This document shows positions 45,955-55,528 of a DNA stretch of 64,000 nt, in pieces; the stretch's first letter is position 1; each line of letters begins with the position of its first letter. A program made the position numbers and the translations under genes. Source of the DNA: CBDCZY01 sp965224745 (GTDB lineage: Bacteria; Pseudomonadota; Gammaproteobacteria; Methylococcales; Methylomonadaceae); the NCBI GenBank assembly GCA_965224745.1, contig CBDCZY010000001.1, positions 310,001 to 374,000 of the forward strand, written 5' to 3'. The notes under the pieces are model-generated. The model saw nothing but the letters and a program-made list of their open reading frames with translations. It was not told the origin of the DNA and searched no databases.

Positions 45955-46271
45955 AAGCCATTGGTATTGATGTAAAAATTTGGTTTAGGCTTTCTTGCTG
46001 AAAAATAGCCAAATAGACCTACTACACAGGGTCCAAACAGCCAAATGAATGCAAGCACAGGAACTTGAGATGCTTTGGGTTTGAATGCGGCATTTTGAGA
46101 TTCAATTGCGTCATTGATACCAGTAACTGAGAGTATTTGAGAGTGGCTTAAATTCACCCCATTTCCCTGGTTTGTTAAATCAAGCATTGATGCTGATGTC
46201 AATCCTGAAATAGTTATCATCGAAGTTGCCAGAATTAGCCAAACGAGGCGACTGGTTAATTTACTTATCAT
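45951..46271 (-). CDS. small exported protein with a PEP-CTERM-like tail
   Basis: A 106-residue protein with an N-terminal signal (LVWLILATSMITISGLTSAS), a short polar middle, and a C-terminal VPVLAFIWLFGPCVVGLFGYFSARKPK. That tail resembles the VP(x)PAxxWLFGSGLxGL-helix-basic pattern of exosortase substrates, though the Pro-Glu-Pro is reduced to VP. It would be sorted to the envelope by an exosortase encoded elsewhere. A 12-residue extension after the basic cluster is unusual. The middle region gives no hint of function. Confidence 0.6.
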   Translation of the reverse strand: MISKLTSRLVWLILATSMITISGLTSASMLDLTNQGNGVNLSHSQILSVTGINDAIESQNAAFKPKASQVPVLAFIWLFGPCVVGLFGYFSARKPKPNFYINTNGL

Positions 46272-46615
46272 TATCTTCTCCCGGGCATTGAGATCCAGTC
46301 TGAACTGATTTAACGGTTGAATTACAGCCGTTAAATGAACTGCTATAGTGCAAAATCAGTTTATTCAGACAACTTTTTCAATTTGTAATGCATATAAGAT
46401 TAGTCGCTGTTATAGGGATGGTTATCGTACAAAAGTACTAGAAAACTTCTCTCATAGATTTGAATAGCAGGGGAAACAAGCAACCATTCGCAACAGGTTA
46501 AACCTATCAAAGTATTGAATAAACCAAGAAAGCTGTGTAGAGTTTTTGTTCTGACCAAAAAAGTTTGGAATTTTAATGATCAATATTTCTTATAAAAGTT
46601 AAAGGGGACATTTTT
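46272..46615. other. intergenic region with one hairpin
   Basis: It separates two divergent genes. ATTTAACGG at 46308-46316 and CCGTTAAAT at 46328-46336 form a 9-bp dyad about 40 bp upstream of the PEP-CTERM-like gene, which may be an operator. The remaining AT-rich sequence should hold both promoters, but I cannot assign boxes safely. Confidence 0.4.
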
Positions 46616-47146
46616 ATGACATTACAGGAACGTTTTACTGATGATGAATTACTGTTACTGAACAGTGTGCCTACAGTAATAGGCTCAGCTATGGCTTTTG
46701 CTGAAGGCAGTGGATTGGGTACCATCAAAGAATTAATGGCGAATGCCAAAACATACATTGGTGGGTCTAAAGCTTATCCCAATAACGAAATTATTACTGG
46801 TATTCTGCCTAATCTTGAAGATCGAAAAGAAGCCGTTGCGCACGCCAAGGAATTTCGCAAAAAAGCCATGGCAAGATTAAAAGATAAAGGCATAAATTCT
46901 CATGAAACATTAAGGAACCAACTGATTGAAGACTGCAAGACAGTTTCAGAGATCCTAGCCAATAAAGCTAGCGAACAAGAAGCAACAGAGTATAAAGAGT
47001 GGGCAATGTCAGTGGCAGAAAATGTCGCTAAAGCAGCAAAAGAAGGCGGATTTCTGGGGTTTGGAGGAGAAACTATCAGCGAAGGCGAAAAAGAAGTATT
47101 TGGTAAAATTGCCTCATCCCTGGGAGTCTCTTCTAATTTAGCCTAG
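46616..47146 (+). CDS. helical protein of unknown function
   Basis: A 176-residue soluble protein, predicted nearly all helix. It begins TLQERFTDDELLLLNSVPTVIGSAMAFAEGSGLGTIKEL and ends GGFLGFGGETISEGEKEVFGKIASSLG, a segment that looks like a small calcium-binding or TerB-like helix-loop-helix. I do not recognise a named family. AAAGGGG precedes the ATG with good spacing. It stands alone between divergent and convergent genes. Confidence 0.6.
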   Translation: MTLQERFTDDELLLLNSVPTVIGSAMAFAEGSGLGTIKELMANAKTYIGGSKAYPNNEIITGILPNLEDRKEAVAHAKEFRKKAMARLKDKGINSHETLRNQLIEDCKTVSEILANKASEQEATEYKEWAMSVAENVAKAAKEGGFLGFGGETISEGEKEVFGKIASSLGVSSNLA

Positions 47147-47257
47147 TTATTACCTTTGCGTGATGATTCATTCACTAGGATAAATTAACGCATCATTGTA
47201 GTCGTATTCTTCAACGATGCGTTATAAACAGTCGTTACTTTTTTAACGACGTAAATT

Positions 47258-47956
47258 TCAGGTGATGTTGGATGATTCCGGATGCTTTGCTTTGTTTCCC
47301 CATCTTGAGAGCGCAAAGTAAGGCAAGGCTAATCCAGCCAATACTGACAAAAGGAGTGAAAGCCACGTGGTTCTTGTCCAATCTACGGTGTAGCTATCAG
47401 CTCTTACCGGGTCGGTTAAACCAGGAATGCTGGATAAATCTGCATCGCCGCCATCAACTTTGAGTTGGGCTTTCATGCCTTTTTCCATGTGTTGAGGCAA
47501 TTCGCAATGAACCAGGTAAGTCTTTTTCTTACTGGGTATTATTAAGGATGCTTTTAGCTCGCCTTTACCATAAAGCTCCAGGTGGAACATGCCACCTGGA
47601 TACAAATAGCCCGGCAACCCGTGAATCATTAATTGATGCCGAATGTCATCGTCGTTAATAAAAGTGATATTGATGCGAGCACACGATTGTACGTCCCATT
47701 GTTGTTGATCGAACGCAAACATTTTGCCGTAGAATTTTTTGGCATGTTGGTGGCCCGCATGAATAGTAATATCCAAATCTTCAGAAATTTTCTTACAGTC
47801 GCGCGGCAAATTGTCAGGGTTGGCATTCATCACCATGCCTTGGTCGTTCATCACCATTCGGTCATGGTTCATTGTGGAAAAGGCGTTTGGAGCGAATAAA
47901 ATCCAAAACAAAAAGCTACAACCAGTAACTACGCGGGCATTAAAAAAATCTGACAT
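47258..47956 (-). CDS. periplasmic cupredoxin-like protein with C-terminal membrane anchor
   Basis: A 232-residue protein with an N-terminal export signal (CSFLFWILFAPNAFS). Its cupredoxin domain (about 60-175) has RHQLMIHGL and VHCELPQHMEKGM; together these supply the His, Cys, His and Met ligands of a type 1 copper site. A C-terminal helix (WLSLLLSVLAGLALPYFAL) would anchor it to the inner membrane. An early Met/His-rich stretch may also bind copper. ATG 47956 is chosen; a TTG start three codons earlier is possible. Role unknown, perhaps electron transfer or copper delivery. Confidence 0.75.
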   Translation of the reverse strand: MSDFFNARVVTGCSFLFWILFAPNAFSTMNHDRMVMNDQGMVMNANPDNLPRDCKKISEDLDITIHAGHQHAKKFYGKMFAFDQQQWDVQSCARINITFINDDDIRHQLMIHGLPGYLYPGGMFHLELYGKGELKASLIIPSKKKTYLVHCELPQHMEKGMKAQLKVDGGDADLSSIPGLTDPVRADSYTVDWTRTTWLSLLLSVLAGLALPYFALSRWGNKAKHPESSNIT

Positions 47957-47974
47957 TTGAATCAACGAATTTTG

Positions 47975-48117
47975 TTATAAACTTAAACGTTTGGATTTTA
48001 CCAGAAGCATCAGGCCGCTGCCTAATAGCCATATTACTCCGGGCGCTGGGACGGGATCAGGTTCAGGTGACGCTGGAACAGAACCAGATTCTCCGTCTTT
48101 TGTAAAAAAACAAATTC
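47975..48117 (-). pseudogene. orphan PEP-CTERM tail
   Basis: The minus strand reads GSVPASPEPDPVPAPGVIWL followed by LGSGLMLLVKSKRLSL and a stop: Pro-rich spacer, VPAPG, hydrophobic helix and basic end, a textbook PEP-CTERM sorting signal. Upstream in frame there is a stop (TAG) close to 48120 and no start codon, so only the C-terminal end of a lost gene survives. It stands right after hoxY, where hoxH is usually expected. Confidence 0.75.
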
Positions 48118-48169
48118 TGTGACACTATTGACTACCAGGTTCCTTTCCTTAGCTGTTTTTACACTAGAC

Positions 48170-48721
48170 CTAATCATAATGGACAAGATTATAAGGCAAA
48201 AATGGTTCTTGGCCAGCCAATAAATCTGTTAAGAATTTCCAGAATACATCTGCCGATGGAGGGCATCCCGGTAAAAAATAATCCACTTTTATTACTTCAT
48301 GTATAGGATAGACTTTATCTAATAATAAAGGCAGTTCCGGATCGTTTGGGACTTGAGGGTTTTCTACGCCAAACCCATCAAGGTATGCTTCCTGCAAACA
48401 TTCTTCCACTGGAATGTTGTTGCGCATCGCTGGCAAACCACCGTTGATTGCACAGGCGCCCACGGCTACCAGGGTTTTGCAGTTTTTTCTAAACTCACGA
48501 AGCACATGGACATTGTCAGCATTGCACACGCCACCTTCGATTAAGCCGATGTCACACTCAGTACAATTTTTTATGTCGGTCAATGGAGAACGATTAAATT
48601 CAACCAAGTGTGCAAGATCCAGTATGCGCTCATCAATATCCAGTAAAGACATATGACATCCGAAGCATCCTGCCAAGGATGTTGTTGCCACTCTAAGCTT
48701 GCCCGCTGTTTTATTTGACAT
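48170..48721 (-). CDS. hoxY: NAD-linked [NiFe]-hydrogenase small subunit
   Basis: A 183-residue HoxY. It carries one proximal 4Fe-4S cluster, shown by AGCFGCHMSLLDID, VGACAINGG and LPGCPPSADVFW, and lacks the longer C-terminal cluster domain of membrane hydrogenases. There is no export signal, as expected for a soluble enzyme. It overlaps the end of hoxU by 11 bases. HoxY normally pairs with HoxH, the Ni-Fe active-site subunit, but no hoxH follows. Confidence 0.93.
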   Translation of the reverse strand: MSNKTAGKLRVATTSLAGCFGCHMSLLDIDERILDLAHLVEFNRSPLTDIKNCTECDIGLIEGGVCNADNVHVLREFRKNCKTLVAVGACAINGGLPAMRNNIPVEECLQEAYLDGFGVENPQVPNDPELPLLLDKVYPIHEVIKVDYFLPGCPPSADVFWKFLTDLLAGQEPFLPYNLVHYD

Positions 48722-49426
48722 CTTTTGCCTTCTCCTGTTGCAGAGCTACTTGATTGATTTCTCTGTCATCATAAGTGCGCTTTCCAATGGGCGTCCTGTA
48801 GGCTGTTCCTTTTACCAATATAGCGCCGGTTGGACAAATATGGGCAGCGCTATCATTTACATCTATATCACTGTCTTTCAGTTTGCCTGATTTAGAATTG
48901 ATGATCAGCTGTTGGTTGATGCCCCGCCCACTAATAGCAAATACGTCCTTGCCATCCTGTTCTTGACTTGCCCTTACGCACAGGGTACAAAAAATACAGC
49001 GGTCATGATCAATCAACAGATTGGGGTGGCTGGCATCCTTTCCCGTTTTGGGTAAAAATGAGGAAAATGGTTATCCAGCATGTTCAGATGATAGGCCACC
49101 GCTTGTAGCTGGCAGTTGCCGCTTTTTTCACAGGAAGGACAAAAATGATTACCCTCAATGAACAACATTTGGATCATCTGTTCTCTTTGCTCATTCAGTT
49201 CCTTAGTTTCACTCAAAACCTCTTGACCCTCAACGGCCGGATAGGTGCAGGCTGTACAAATCCGACCATTAACTCTTACCGTGCAAAGTTTACAACTGCC
49301 ATGCGGCGTAAATTTTGGATGGTGGCATAAATGCGGTATATAAACACTGGCTGCTACAGCAGATTCCATAATAGTTTGGCCTTGGTTAAAGGCCACTTCT
49401 TGTCCATCAATTTTTATAGTGTCCAT
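48711..49426 (-). pseudogene. hoxU: hydrogenase diaphorase subunit HoxU with a frameshift
   Basis: The first 137 residues give the 2Fe-2S domain (YIPHLCHHPKFTPHGSCKLCTVRVNG..CTACTYPAV) and CPSCEKSGNCQLQ. The frame then stops as RERMPATPIC. The other frame continues KDASHPNLLIDHDRCIFCTLCVRASQEQ and HICPTGAILVKGTAYRTPIG, the 4Fe-4S ferredoxin-like domain. Insertion of one A in GGGAAAGGATG near 49040 restores the family sequence KREKDASHPN. So hoxU carries a one-base deletion, real or from sequencing. It lies between hoxF (3-bp gap) and hoxY. Confidence 0.9.
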
Positions 49427-49429
49427 TAT

Positions 49430-51208
49430 TTACTCACCTATCTGGGATAAGTGTGCCCCAGTATCATCACGTCCAGTCAATTGTCTTGCGGTTTCTAATG
49501 ACGCATCCAGATCAAATCCAGGTTCGTAACTGATCTCTTTCAACAGTTGTTGATAACGTTCAGGATAACGCTCTAGCGTGGTTAATATCGGGTTGGCAGC
49601 GGTCTGACCCAGTCCACAATGGCTGGTGGTTTTGACCAGTTGACACAGTTTTTCCAGCTCGACTACGTCTCCAGCTGAACCGTGTCCATCATAAATTTTG
49701 TCTAACTGTTTTTTCAATAACGAAGTCCCCACGCGGCAAGGCGTACAAAACCCACAACTTTCATGAGCGAAGAAATGAGTAAAGTTATGTACCATATCAA
49801 GCATATTGCGGGTTCGATTGAAAACAATGAACGATCCACCCGTTGCCAGATCTTCGAAGGCCAGTTTCCGCTCTAACTCTTGGTCAGAAATAAAGGTTCC
49901 GGATGGCCCGCCAACCTGCAGACCTGCTACATCGTTTGCTCCGCAGTCATCAAGAATTTCTTTAATAGGCGTGCCAAAGGGGTATTCGTAGATACCGGGT
50001 TGTTCACAGTCACCACTGATGCTAAGGATTTTTGTGCCTGATGATTGTGCAGTACCGTACGAGGAAAACCAGCTATCACCGTGAACTGCAATGGCGGCGC
50101 TTGCGAGAAAAGTTTCGACATTATTGACCACAGTCGGTTTGCCCAGATAGCCGCAAGTCACCGGGTAGGGAGGTCTGTTACGAGGAATGCCTGGTTTACC
50201 TTCCAGTGATTCAATCAAGGCAGACTCTTCACCGCAAATATAAGCGCCTGCTCCCAAGCGAATTTCTATATCGAATGTAAAATTCTGCCCCAAAATGTGA
50301 TGACCTAGCAGCCCTAGCTGTCTACGTTCTGACAAAACTTGTTGTAGTTTTCGATAGAGAAATAAATATTCTCCTCGCAAATAGATAAATCCATGTTCGG
50401 CACCGATAATGGCTGCACACAAGGTCATGCCTTCGAATACTTGATGCGCATGGCTATTTAACAAAACACGGTCTTTGAAAGTTCCGGGCTCACCTTCGTC
50501 AGCATTACAGACGACATAGCGATCAGCCTGCTGCTCTTCAGCACAAAAACGCCATTTTGTCGCTGTTTTAAAACCAGCTCCTCCTCTTCCACGTAAGCCG
50601 GATTGGTTTATTTCATCCAGTGTTGCGGATAATCCTCTGGTAAAAGCAGTCTTCAAGGCATGTCCAGGCGCTGTTTTGTCGGTAAGCAACAAACCTGCCT
50701 TTTTAATAGTGTCTTCAACGTGGAACAGCTCCTTCGGCCATTGTTCTAATGGTTTTTTCTGCCCGATTAAATCGGCTATTTGATCAATTTTCTTCTTGTT
50801 CAACCGGGTTACTGCATAACCATTAATAAGTCCGGCAGGGCCTTGGTCGCACATTCCTGTGCATGAAGTATTGTTTAGGCTGACTAAGCCATCAGCACTT
50901 AATCCTCCTATATTTACACCCAGTTTGCCACACAGATAAACCATCAATTCTTGCTTACCCAGCATATGATCGGTAATGGAATCACTGATTAGAATGTCGT
51001 ATTTTCCTTGCGGTTGCAGATGAAAAAAGCTGTAAAATTGAATGACACTGATAACTTTGGTTCGTGGGATCAGCAGTGCTTCTGCTATCTGCTCAATCGC
51101 TTCTGCGGAGATATGATAGTAGCGGGATTGAATCTCTCTGATTATTTCTAACAACCGTGTTGGTTGATAATCATTTTCTTTAATCAACTTATTGATGAAC
51201 CGTTTCAT
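49430..51208 (-). CDS. hoxF: hydrogenase diaphorase subunit HoxF
   Basis: A 592-residue NAD- and FMN-binding diaphorase subunit. A thioredoxin-like 2Fe-2S domain is at the N-terminus (about 60-165; NNTSCTGMCDQGP). The NuoF-like part follows with GLRGRGGAGFKTATKW, CNADEGEPGTFKDR, the FMN/NAD site GAYICGEESALIESLEGKPG and the 4Fe-4S site ESCGFCTPCRVG. Start at ATG 51208 (MKRFINKL) gives the usual length; the frame is open 31 codons earlier. It leads the hoxFUY transcript. Confidence 0.93.
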   Translation of the reverse strand: MKRFINKLIKENDYQPTRLLEIIREIQSRYYHISAEAIEQIAEALLIPRTKVISVIQFYSFFHLQPQGKYDILISDSITDHMLGKQELMVYLCGKLGVNIGGLSADGLVSLNNTSCTGMCDQGPAGLINGYAVTRLNKKKIDQIADLIGQKKPLEQWPKELFHVEDTIKKAGLLLTDKTAPGHALKTAFTRGLSATLDEINQSGLRGRGGAGFKTATKWRFCAEEQQADRYVVCNADEGEPGTFKDRVLLNSHAHQVFEGMTLCAAIIGAEHGFIYLRGEYLFLYRKLQQVLSERRQLGLLGHHILGQNFTFDIEIRLGAGAYICGEESALIESLEGKPGIPRNRPPYPVTCGYLGKPTVVNNVETFLASAAIAVHGDSWFSSYGTAQSSGTKILSISGDCEQPGIYEYPFGTPIKEILDDCGANDVAGLQVGGPSGTFISDQELERKLAFEDLATGGSFIVFNRTRNMLDMVHNFTHFFAHESCGFCTPCRVGTSLLKKQLDKIYDGHGSAGDVVELEKLCQLVKTTSHCGLGQTAANPILTTLERYPERYQQLLKEISYEPGFDLDASLETARQLTGRDDTGAHLSQIGE

Positions 51209-51451
51209 TCCAATACCTGTTTTAGATATTTTATTTGGCCAGCAAAACCTGATTTTGTTAATCAAATTTTGTAAATTGAATGGACTTTTTATGAACCTCA
51301 TGTTTTTGAAGATTAAGTCATATCAGTATGAGATAGAAGTGGATTGTTAAATACTGACTTGGTCTTAGAAGTCTGCTCGAACTTGCAATTGAATCTTCGC
51401 TCTTTAAAGGGTGCTCTGCAAGCAGGATGAGCTCTTCTAACGGCATAGTTT

Positions 51452-54361
51452 TTAGCGCTGTATGCTTTTTAATCTAACTGTTCTAGATTGTTTTAATAGA
51501 TTAGGTTTAAATTTTCTAATAATCGCTTTTTCAATTTCTACCAGGGGCAATACAGAAAAAGCAACGGCTGTTATCAATAACCAGTGGTCAAGACTGATTG
51601 GAACTGTGCCGAATAACACATGCATAGGTTCCAGGTAAGTAAAACCGAGTTGAACCATAAACAAAATCATCACTGCAAATAAGGCATATCGATTACTGGT
51701 AAATCCCTGTAAATTGAGTATAGATGCTTCGATTTTTCGCGAGTTGAACAGGTAAAAAATTTCAAACATCACCAGTGTGTTGACCGCAACGGTACGCGCA
51801 TGTTCAATTGTTTCATTTTGCATGCGTTCCCATAGAAACAAACCGAAAGTCCCGACCACAATAATGAGCGATACAAAAATAATTCGCCAGATTAATAATG
51901 GCGTCAGTAACGGTTCTTTAGGATTACGTGGTGGTCGCGTCATAACATTAGCTTCTGAGGGTTCAAATGCGAGTGTTAGAGCCAAAGTGACCGCTGTAAT
52001 CATATTAACCCATAGAATTTGAACTGGAGTAATCGGTAGCAGTGTACCCATTACAATAGCAGCCATAACGATCATTGCTTCCCCACCATTGGTTGGTAAG
52101 ATGAATAATATCGCTTTTTTCAAGTTATCATAAACTGTACGTCCTTCCAGCACTGCCTGGGTCAATGAAGCAAAATTGTCATCGGCCAATACCATTTCTG
52201 CTGCTTCTTTGGCTGCTTCAGTACCTTTTTGACCCATAGCTGTACCGACATCGGCTCGTTTTAAAGCAGGTGCATCGTTAACACCGTCACCGGTCATTGC
52301 TACAATATCACCATTTGCCTGCATAGCTTTAACCAGGCGTAATTTGTGCTCGGGACTTGAACGTGCAAAGATATTAATTTCGTTAACAGACAGTTGTAAC
52401 TCTGCATCGGTTAGTCGTTCAATTTGATGACCAGCCAATACCCCGCCTGACCTTGTCAGCCCTAATTGTTCCCCTATTGCTGCTGCGGTATCCGCATGAT
52501 CGCCAGTAATCATTTTGACCACGATACCCGCGTTCTGACATTGTTGAACGGCCGCAATCGCTTCAGTTCTGGGAGGATCGATCATGCCGGCGATACCCAG
52601 TAAAGTCAGCCCGGTTTCAAGGTCATCAAATCTGAGATTACACTGTTGGCCGCTATCGGCCTTCATTGCGATTGCCAAAAGACGTTGTCCCTGTTGCGCC
52701 ATGCTTTGCATCTGTTGCAACCAGTAATTGCGGTTCAGAAATGTATCCCCGCAATTATTACGCTGCTTGGTACACATATCCAGCAACCGTTCTGGTGCGC
52801 CCTTTATATAAGTGAAACCATGTCCAATATGGTCATGATGAAGCGTCGCCATGAATCGGTGTTCCGATTCAAACGGGATAATATCGGTGCGTGGCCATTT
52901 TTCCTGCTCCAAATTAATTTCAAGGCCGGCTTTTAACGCCATGGCCAGTAAAGCGCCTTCAGTGGGATCACCGTTTAGTTCCCAGTTACCCTTTGCTTCA
53001 TGAAGAGCAGCATCGTTACATAGCAATGAAGCACGCGCTAATTCTTCTAAAATCGGATGATCATCTAGATTGATATTCTGTTGTTGCAGTTGAAAACTGC
53101 CGTGTGGATTGTAGCCTACGCCGCTGATGCTATAGAGAAACTCAGGCGTTAATACCGAGGTTACGGTCATTTCGTTGCAGGTTAACGTTCCGGTTTTATC
53201 AGAACAAATGACTGTCACTGAACCGAGGGTTTCAACTGCCGGCAATCGCCGTATAATCGCATGTCGTTTGGCCATGCGTTGTACACCAATCGCCAGGGTA
53301 ATAGACATGATAGCTGGCAATCCTTCAGGTATTGCCGCAATAGCCAAGCCTACGGCGGCCATAAATGTATCAGCAAAAGCATAATCACGATAATAGTGAC
53401 CAAATAAAAAAGTTGCAGTAGCCAGAACAAGAATTGATCCTGTCAGCCAGCGCCCAAATTGCGCGACTTGTTTAAGTAACGGAGTAACCAGTGTTTCCAC
53501 TTGGGCGACCAAAGCACTAATCAAACCAATTTCTGTGTTAATTCCGGTTGCAACTACCACACCTGTGGCCTGACCGCTACTCACCAAGGTGCCGGAATAA
53601 GCCATGGATAAGCGATCGCCCAACTCAGCATTTTTCTCTACGGTAGCAGTTTGTTTTTCAACCGGTAGGGATTCCCCTGTCAATACGGCTTCTTGAACCC
53701 GGAAATTCTTACATTTCAGCAGCCTCAAATCTGCGGGTACTTTGTCGCCGGATTGCAGCATAACTATATCTCCGAGTACCAGTTGATCTGCAGCAACCGT
53801 GGTTTGCTGACCTTCGCGAAGAATGATGGCTTGCGGTGAGAGCATTTTTCGGATTGCTTGAAGCGCGTCTTCCGCTTTACCTTCCTGAATGTAGCCAATT
53901 AGAGCATTGATGATAACTACACCGAGGATCACACCGCTATCGACTGTGTGACCGAGCAGCAAGGTGATGATTGCGGTAACCAGCAACACATAAATGATCA
54001 GATTATGAAACTGGCTGAGAAAACGTAGAAAAGCACTGCGTGGCTTTGTGTCCGGAAGGCGGTTGAGTCCGTATTGATTTTGGCGTACGCTGACTTCCTT
54101 TGGAAAAAGTCCCTTAATTGATGTATCGAGTTTTGCGAAAACTTCTTTAGTGTCAAGGTTGTGCCAGGGTATTTTGTCTGGTAGCTGCCGTTTCTTAAGT
54201 TGTTGTGTTTGTCGGCTTTGTAGTAAATGCCAGGTAAACCAGGCAGAAGTAAAGCCTAATATTATTGATGCGATCAACACTAGCCAAGGCCAAACGCATT
54301 GCTGGGTAGCACAGTTATTAATAGCAGTGAAATAATCGCTTTTGATAGTCAACCATTGCAT
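51452..54361 (-). CDS. P2-type cation-transporting ATPase
   Basis: A 969-residue P-type ATPase with the SERCA-like order: N-terminal cation ATPase domain (FPKEVSVRQNQYGLNRLP), TGES, PEGLP in the fourth core helix, DKTGTLTCNEMTV near residue 390, and TGDGVNDAPALKRADVGTAMG. PEGLP and the large six-helix C-terminus place it in the P2A group (Ca2+ or other divalent cations), though bacterial members may move Na+ or Mn2+. An additional hydrophobic segment at about 22-45 precedes the core. No regulator is adjacent, so the transported ion is uncertain. Confidence 0.9.
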   Translation of the reverse strand: MQWLTIKSDYFTAINNCATQQCVWPWLVLIASIILGFTSAWFTWHLLQSRQTQQLKKRQLPDKIPWHNLDTKEVFAKLDTSIKGLFPKEVSVRQNQYGLNRLPDTKPRSAFLRFLSQFHNLIIYVLLVTAIITLLLGHTVDSGVILGVVIINALIGYIQEGKAEDALQAIRKMLSPQAIILREGQQTTVAADQLVLGDIVMLQSGDKVPADLRLLKCKNFRVQEAVLTGESLPVEKQTATVEKNAELGDRLSMAYSGTLVSSGQATGVVVATGINTEIGLISALVAQVETLVTPLLKQVAQFGRWLTGSILVLATATFLFGHYYRDYAFADTFMAAVGLAIAAIPEGLPAIMSITLAIGVQRMAKRHAIIRRLPAVETLGSVTVICSDKTGTLTCNEMTVTSVLTPEFLYSISGVGYNPHGSFQLQQQNINLDDHPILEELARASLLCNDAALHEAKGNWELNGDPTEGALLAMALKAGLEINLEQEKWPRTDIIPFESEHRFMATLHHDHIGHGFTYIKGAPERLLDMCTKQRNNCGDTFLNRNYWLQQMQSMAQQGQRLLAIAMKADSGQQCNLRFDDLETGLTLLGIAGMIDPPRTEAIAAVQQCQNAGIVVKMITGDHADTAAAIGEQLGLTRSGGVLAGHQIERLTDAELQLSVNEINIFARSSPEHKLRLVKAMQANGDIVAMTGDGVNDAPALKRADVGTAMGQKGTEAAKEAAEMVLADDNFASLTQAVLEGRTVYDNLKKAILFILPTNGGEAMIVMAAIVMGTLLPITPVQILWVNMITAVTLALTLAFEPSEANVMTRPPRNPKEPLLTPLLIWRIIFVSLIIVVGTFGLFLWERMQNETIEHARTVAVNTLVMFEIFYLFNSRKIEASILNLQGFTSNRYALFAVMILFMVQLGFTYLEPMHVLFGTVPISLDHWLLITAVAFSVLPLVEIEKAIIRKFKPNLLKQSRTVRLKSIQR

Positions 54362-54449
54362 CGTCTTATATGAATATTTTTGTAAAAGATGAGTTTAATG
54401 TCGCAATAGCAAATATGGCATTATTATAATATGTTAATAAATATTAAAT

Positions 54450-55037
54450 TTATTCTAATTTCTTTATTTCCTCAGGTTTGGCATAATCGACACCGACACT
54501 CATCACGAAGCTTGAAACTTCTTCCATATCCATAGTTGATTGAATAACTTTAGACTTATCAACCATCACTGTGAAACCGGAGGTTGGATTAGGCGAAGTG
54601 GGTATATACAAGATATAGCAATCATCAATTCGATTAGTGACATAGGCGGGTACCCACATGCCGTCTTTCGGGTATTCAACATAAACGACATTTTGAATTT
54701 GTGGTTCATCGTCTGAGAGAAATAATCTTAATAATTTTCGACTGATTCGATAAACACTGCCTAGGATAGGAATTCGATGAATAAGAGATTCCAAATAATA
54801 TAACAAGTGTGCTTTATCGTTCTTTAGCAGTTTGCCGAAATAGGTTAGCAGCATGATGGCTGCGGCAAACAAAGCGATCGTCACTGATGGATTTTCATAT
54901 TTACCATGAACGAGTAAAACAAAATCTTTCAAAAATCGTTCCACATAAATAATAATTTGGAACACTAATGCAATTGGGAGAAAGCCAATGACGCCAATAA
55001 GTAAATAATTCAAGATCGTTTTCAGTACTTTTTTCAT
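54450..55037 (-). CDS. DUF502 membrane protein
   Basis: A 195-residue protein with two membrane helices (LLIGVIGFLPIALVFQIIIYV and VTIALFAAAIMLLTYFG) and a soluble C-terminal domain holding RIPILGSVYRISRKLL, VYVEYPKDGMWVPAYVTN and IPTSPNPTSGF. This order is the DUF502 signature. The biochemical role of the family is not known. It lies in a region with no obvious partner. Confidence 0.9.
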   Translation of the reverse strand: MKKVLKTILNYLLIGVIGFLPIALVFQIIIYVERFLKDFVLLVHGKYENPSVTIALFAAAIMLLTYFGKLLKNDKAHLLYYLESLIHRIPILGSVYRISRKLLRLFLSDDEPQIQNVVYVEYPKDGMWVPAYVTNRIDDCYILYIPTSPNPTSGFTVMVDKSKVIQSTMDMEEVSSFVMSVGVDYAKPEEIKKLE

Positions 55038-55528
55038 ACCTTTTTCCTCTATTAGGTTTTATGAAAATGACCCAACCTGTTGTTAAGAGAGAGGATTTAA
55101 TAACATCCGAATCTTTACTTGTCCTTGTCCGCTTTCTCCGTTGTAAAAATAGTTGCATAGCCTGATATGCGCCTGTTTTTACGCCTTGAATAAGAACAAA
55201 AATCCTGCGCCAAACTTTCGAATACTATTAAATCTTCGCTCCTTACAGATCAATTTGAACTGTATATCCAAATATAATTTGCTGTAATTTCAGGTAAAAA
55301 TCTTATTTGATACAACTGCAAAGTTATCTCAGTAAAGAAGTAGTCAGCTTCATCTTTGAATGATGAATATAAATTTTCCCTCTTTATTAAGACAATACTT
55401 TGGTACTGATTGCTCCCAGAGAGTCGGCAATAGTACAACTATTTTCGTTAAGCTATTTATGCTTACTTAGACCTCATTCATACATTGTTTATTGTCATGA
55501 CTAGCGGACAGGTGTCAGTCATTGCATT
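55038..55528. other. intergenic region with no recognisable gene
   Basis: This AT-rich stretch separates the DUF502 gene from a RAYT relic. Only small random frames are present. A promoter for the DUF502 gene is expected near 55040-55100, but no clear boxes can be assigned. The last 40 bp include GGACAGGTGTC, possibly part of a REP-type end. Confidence 0.45.
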
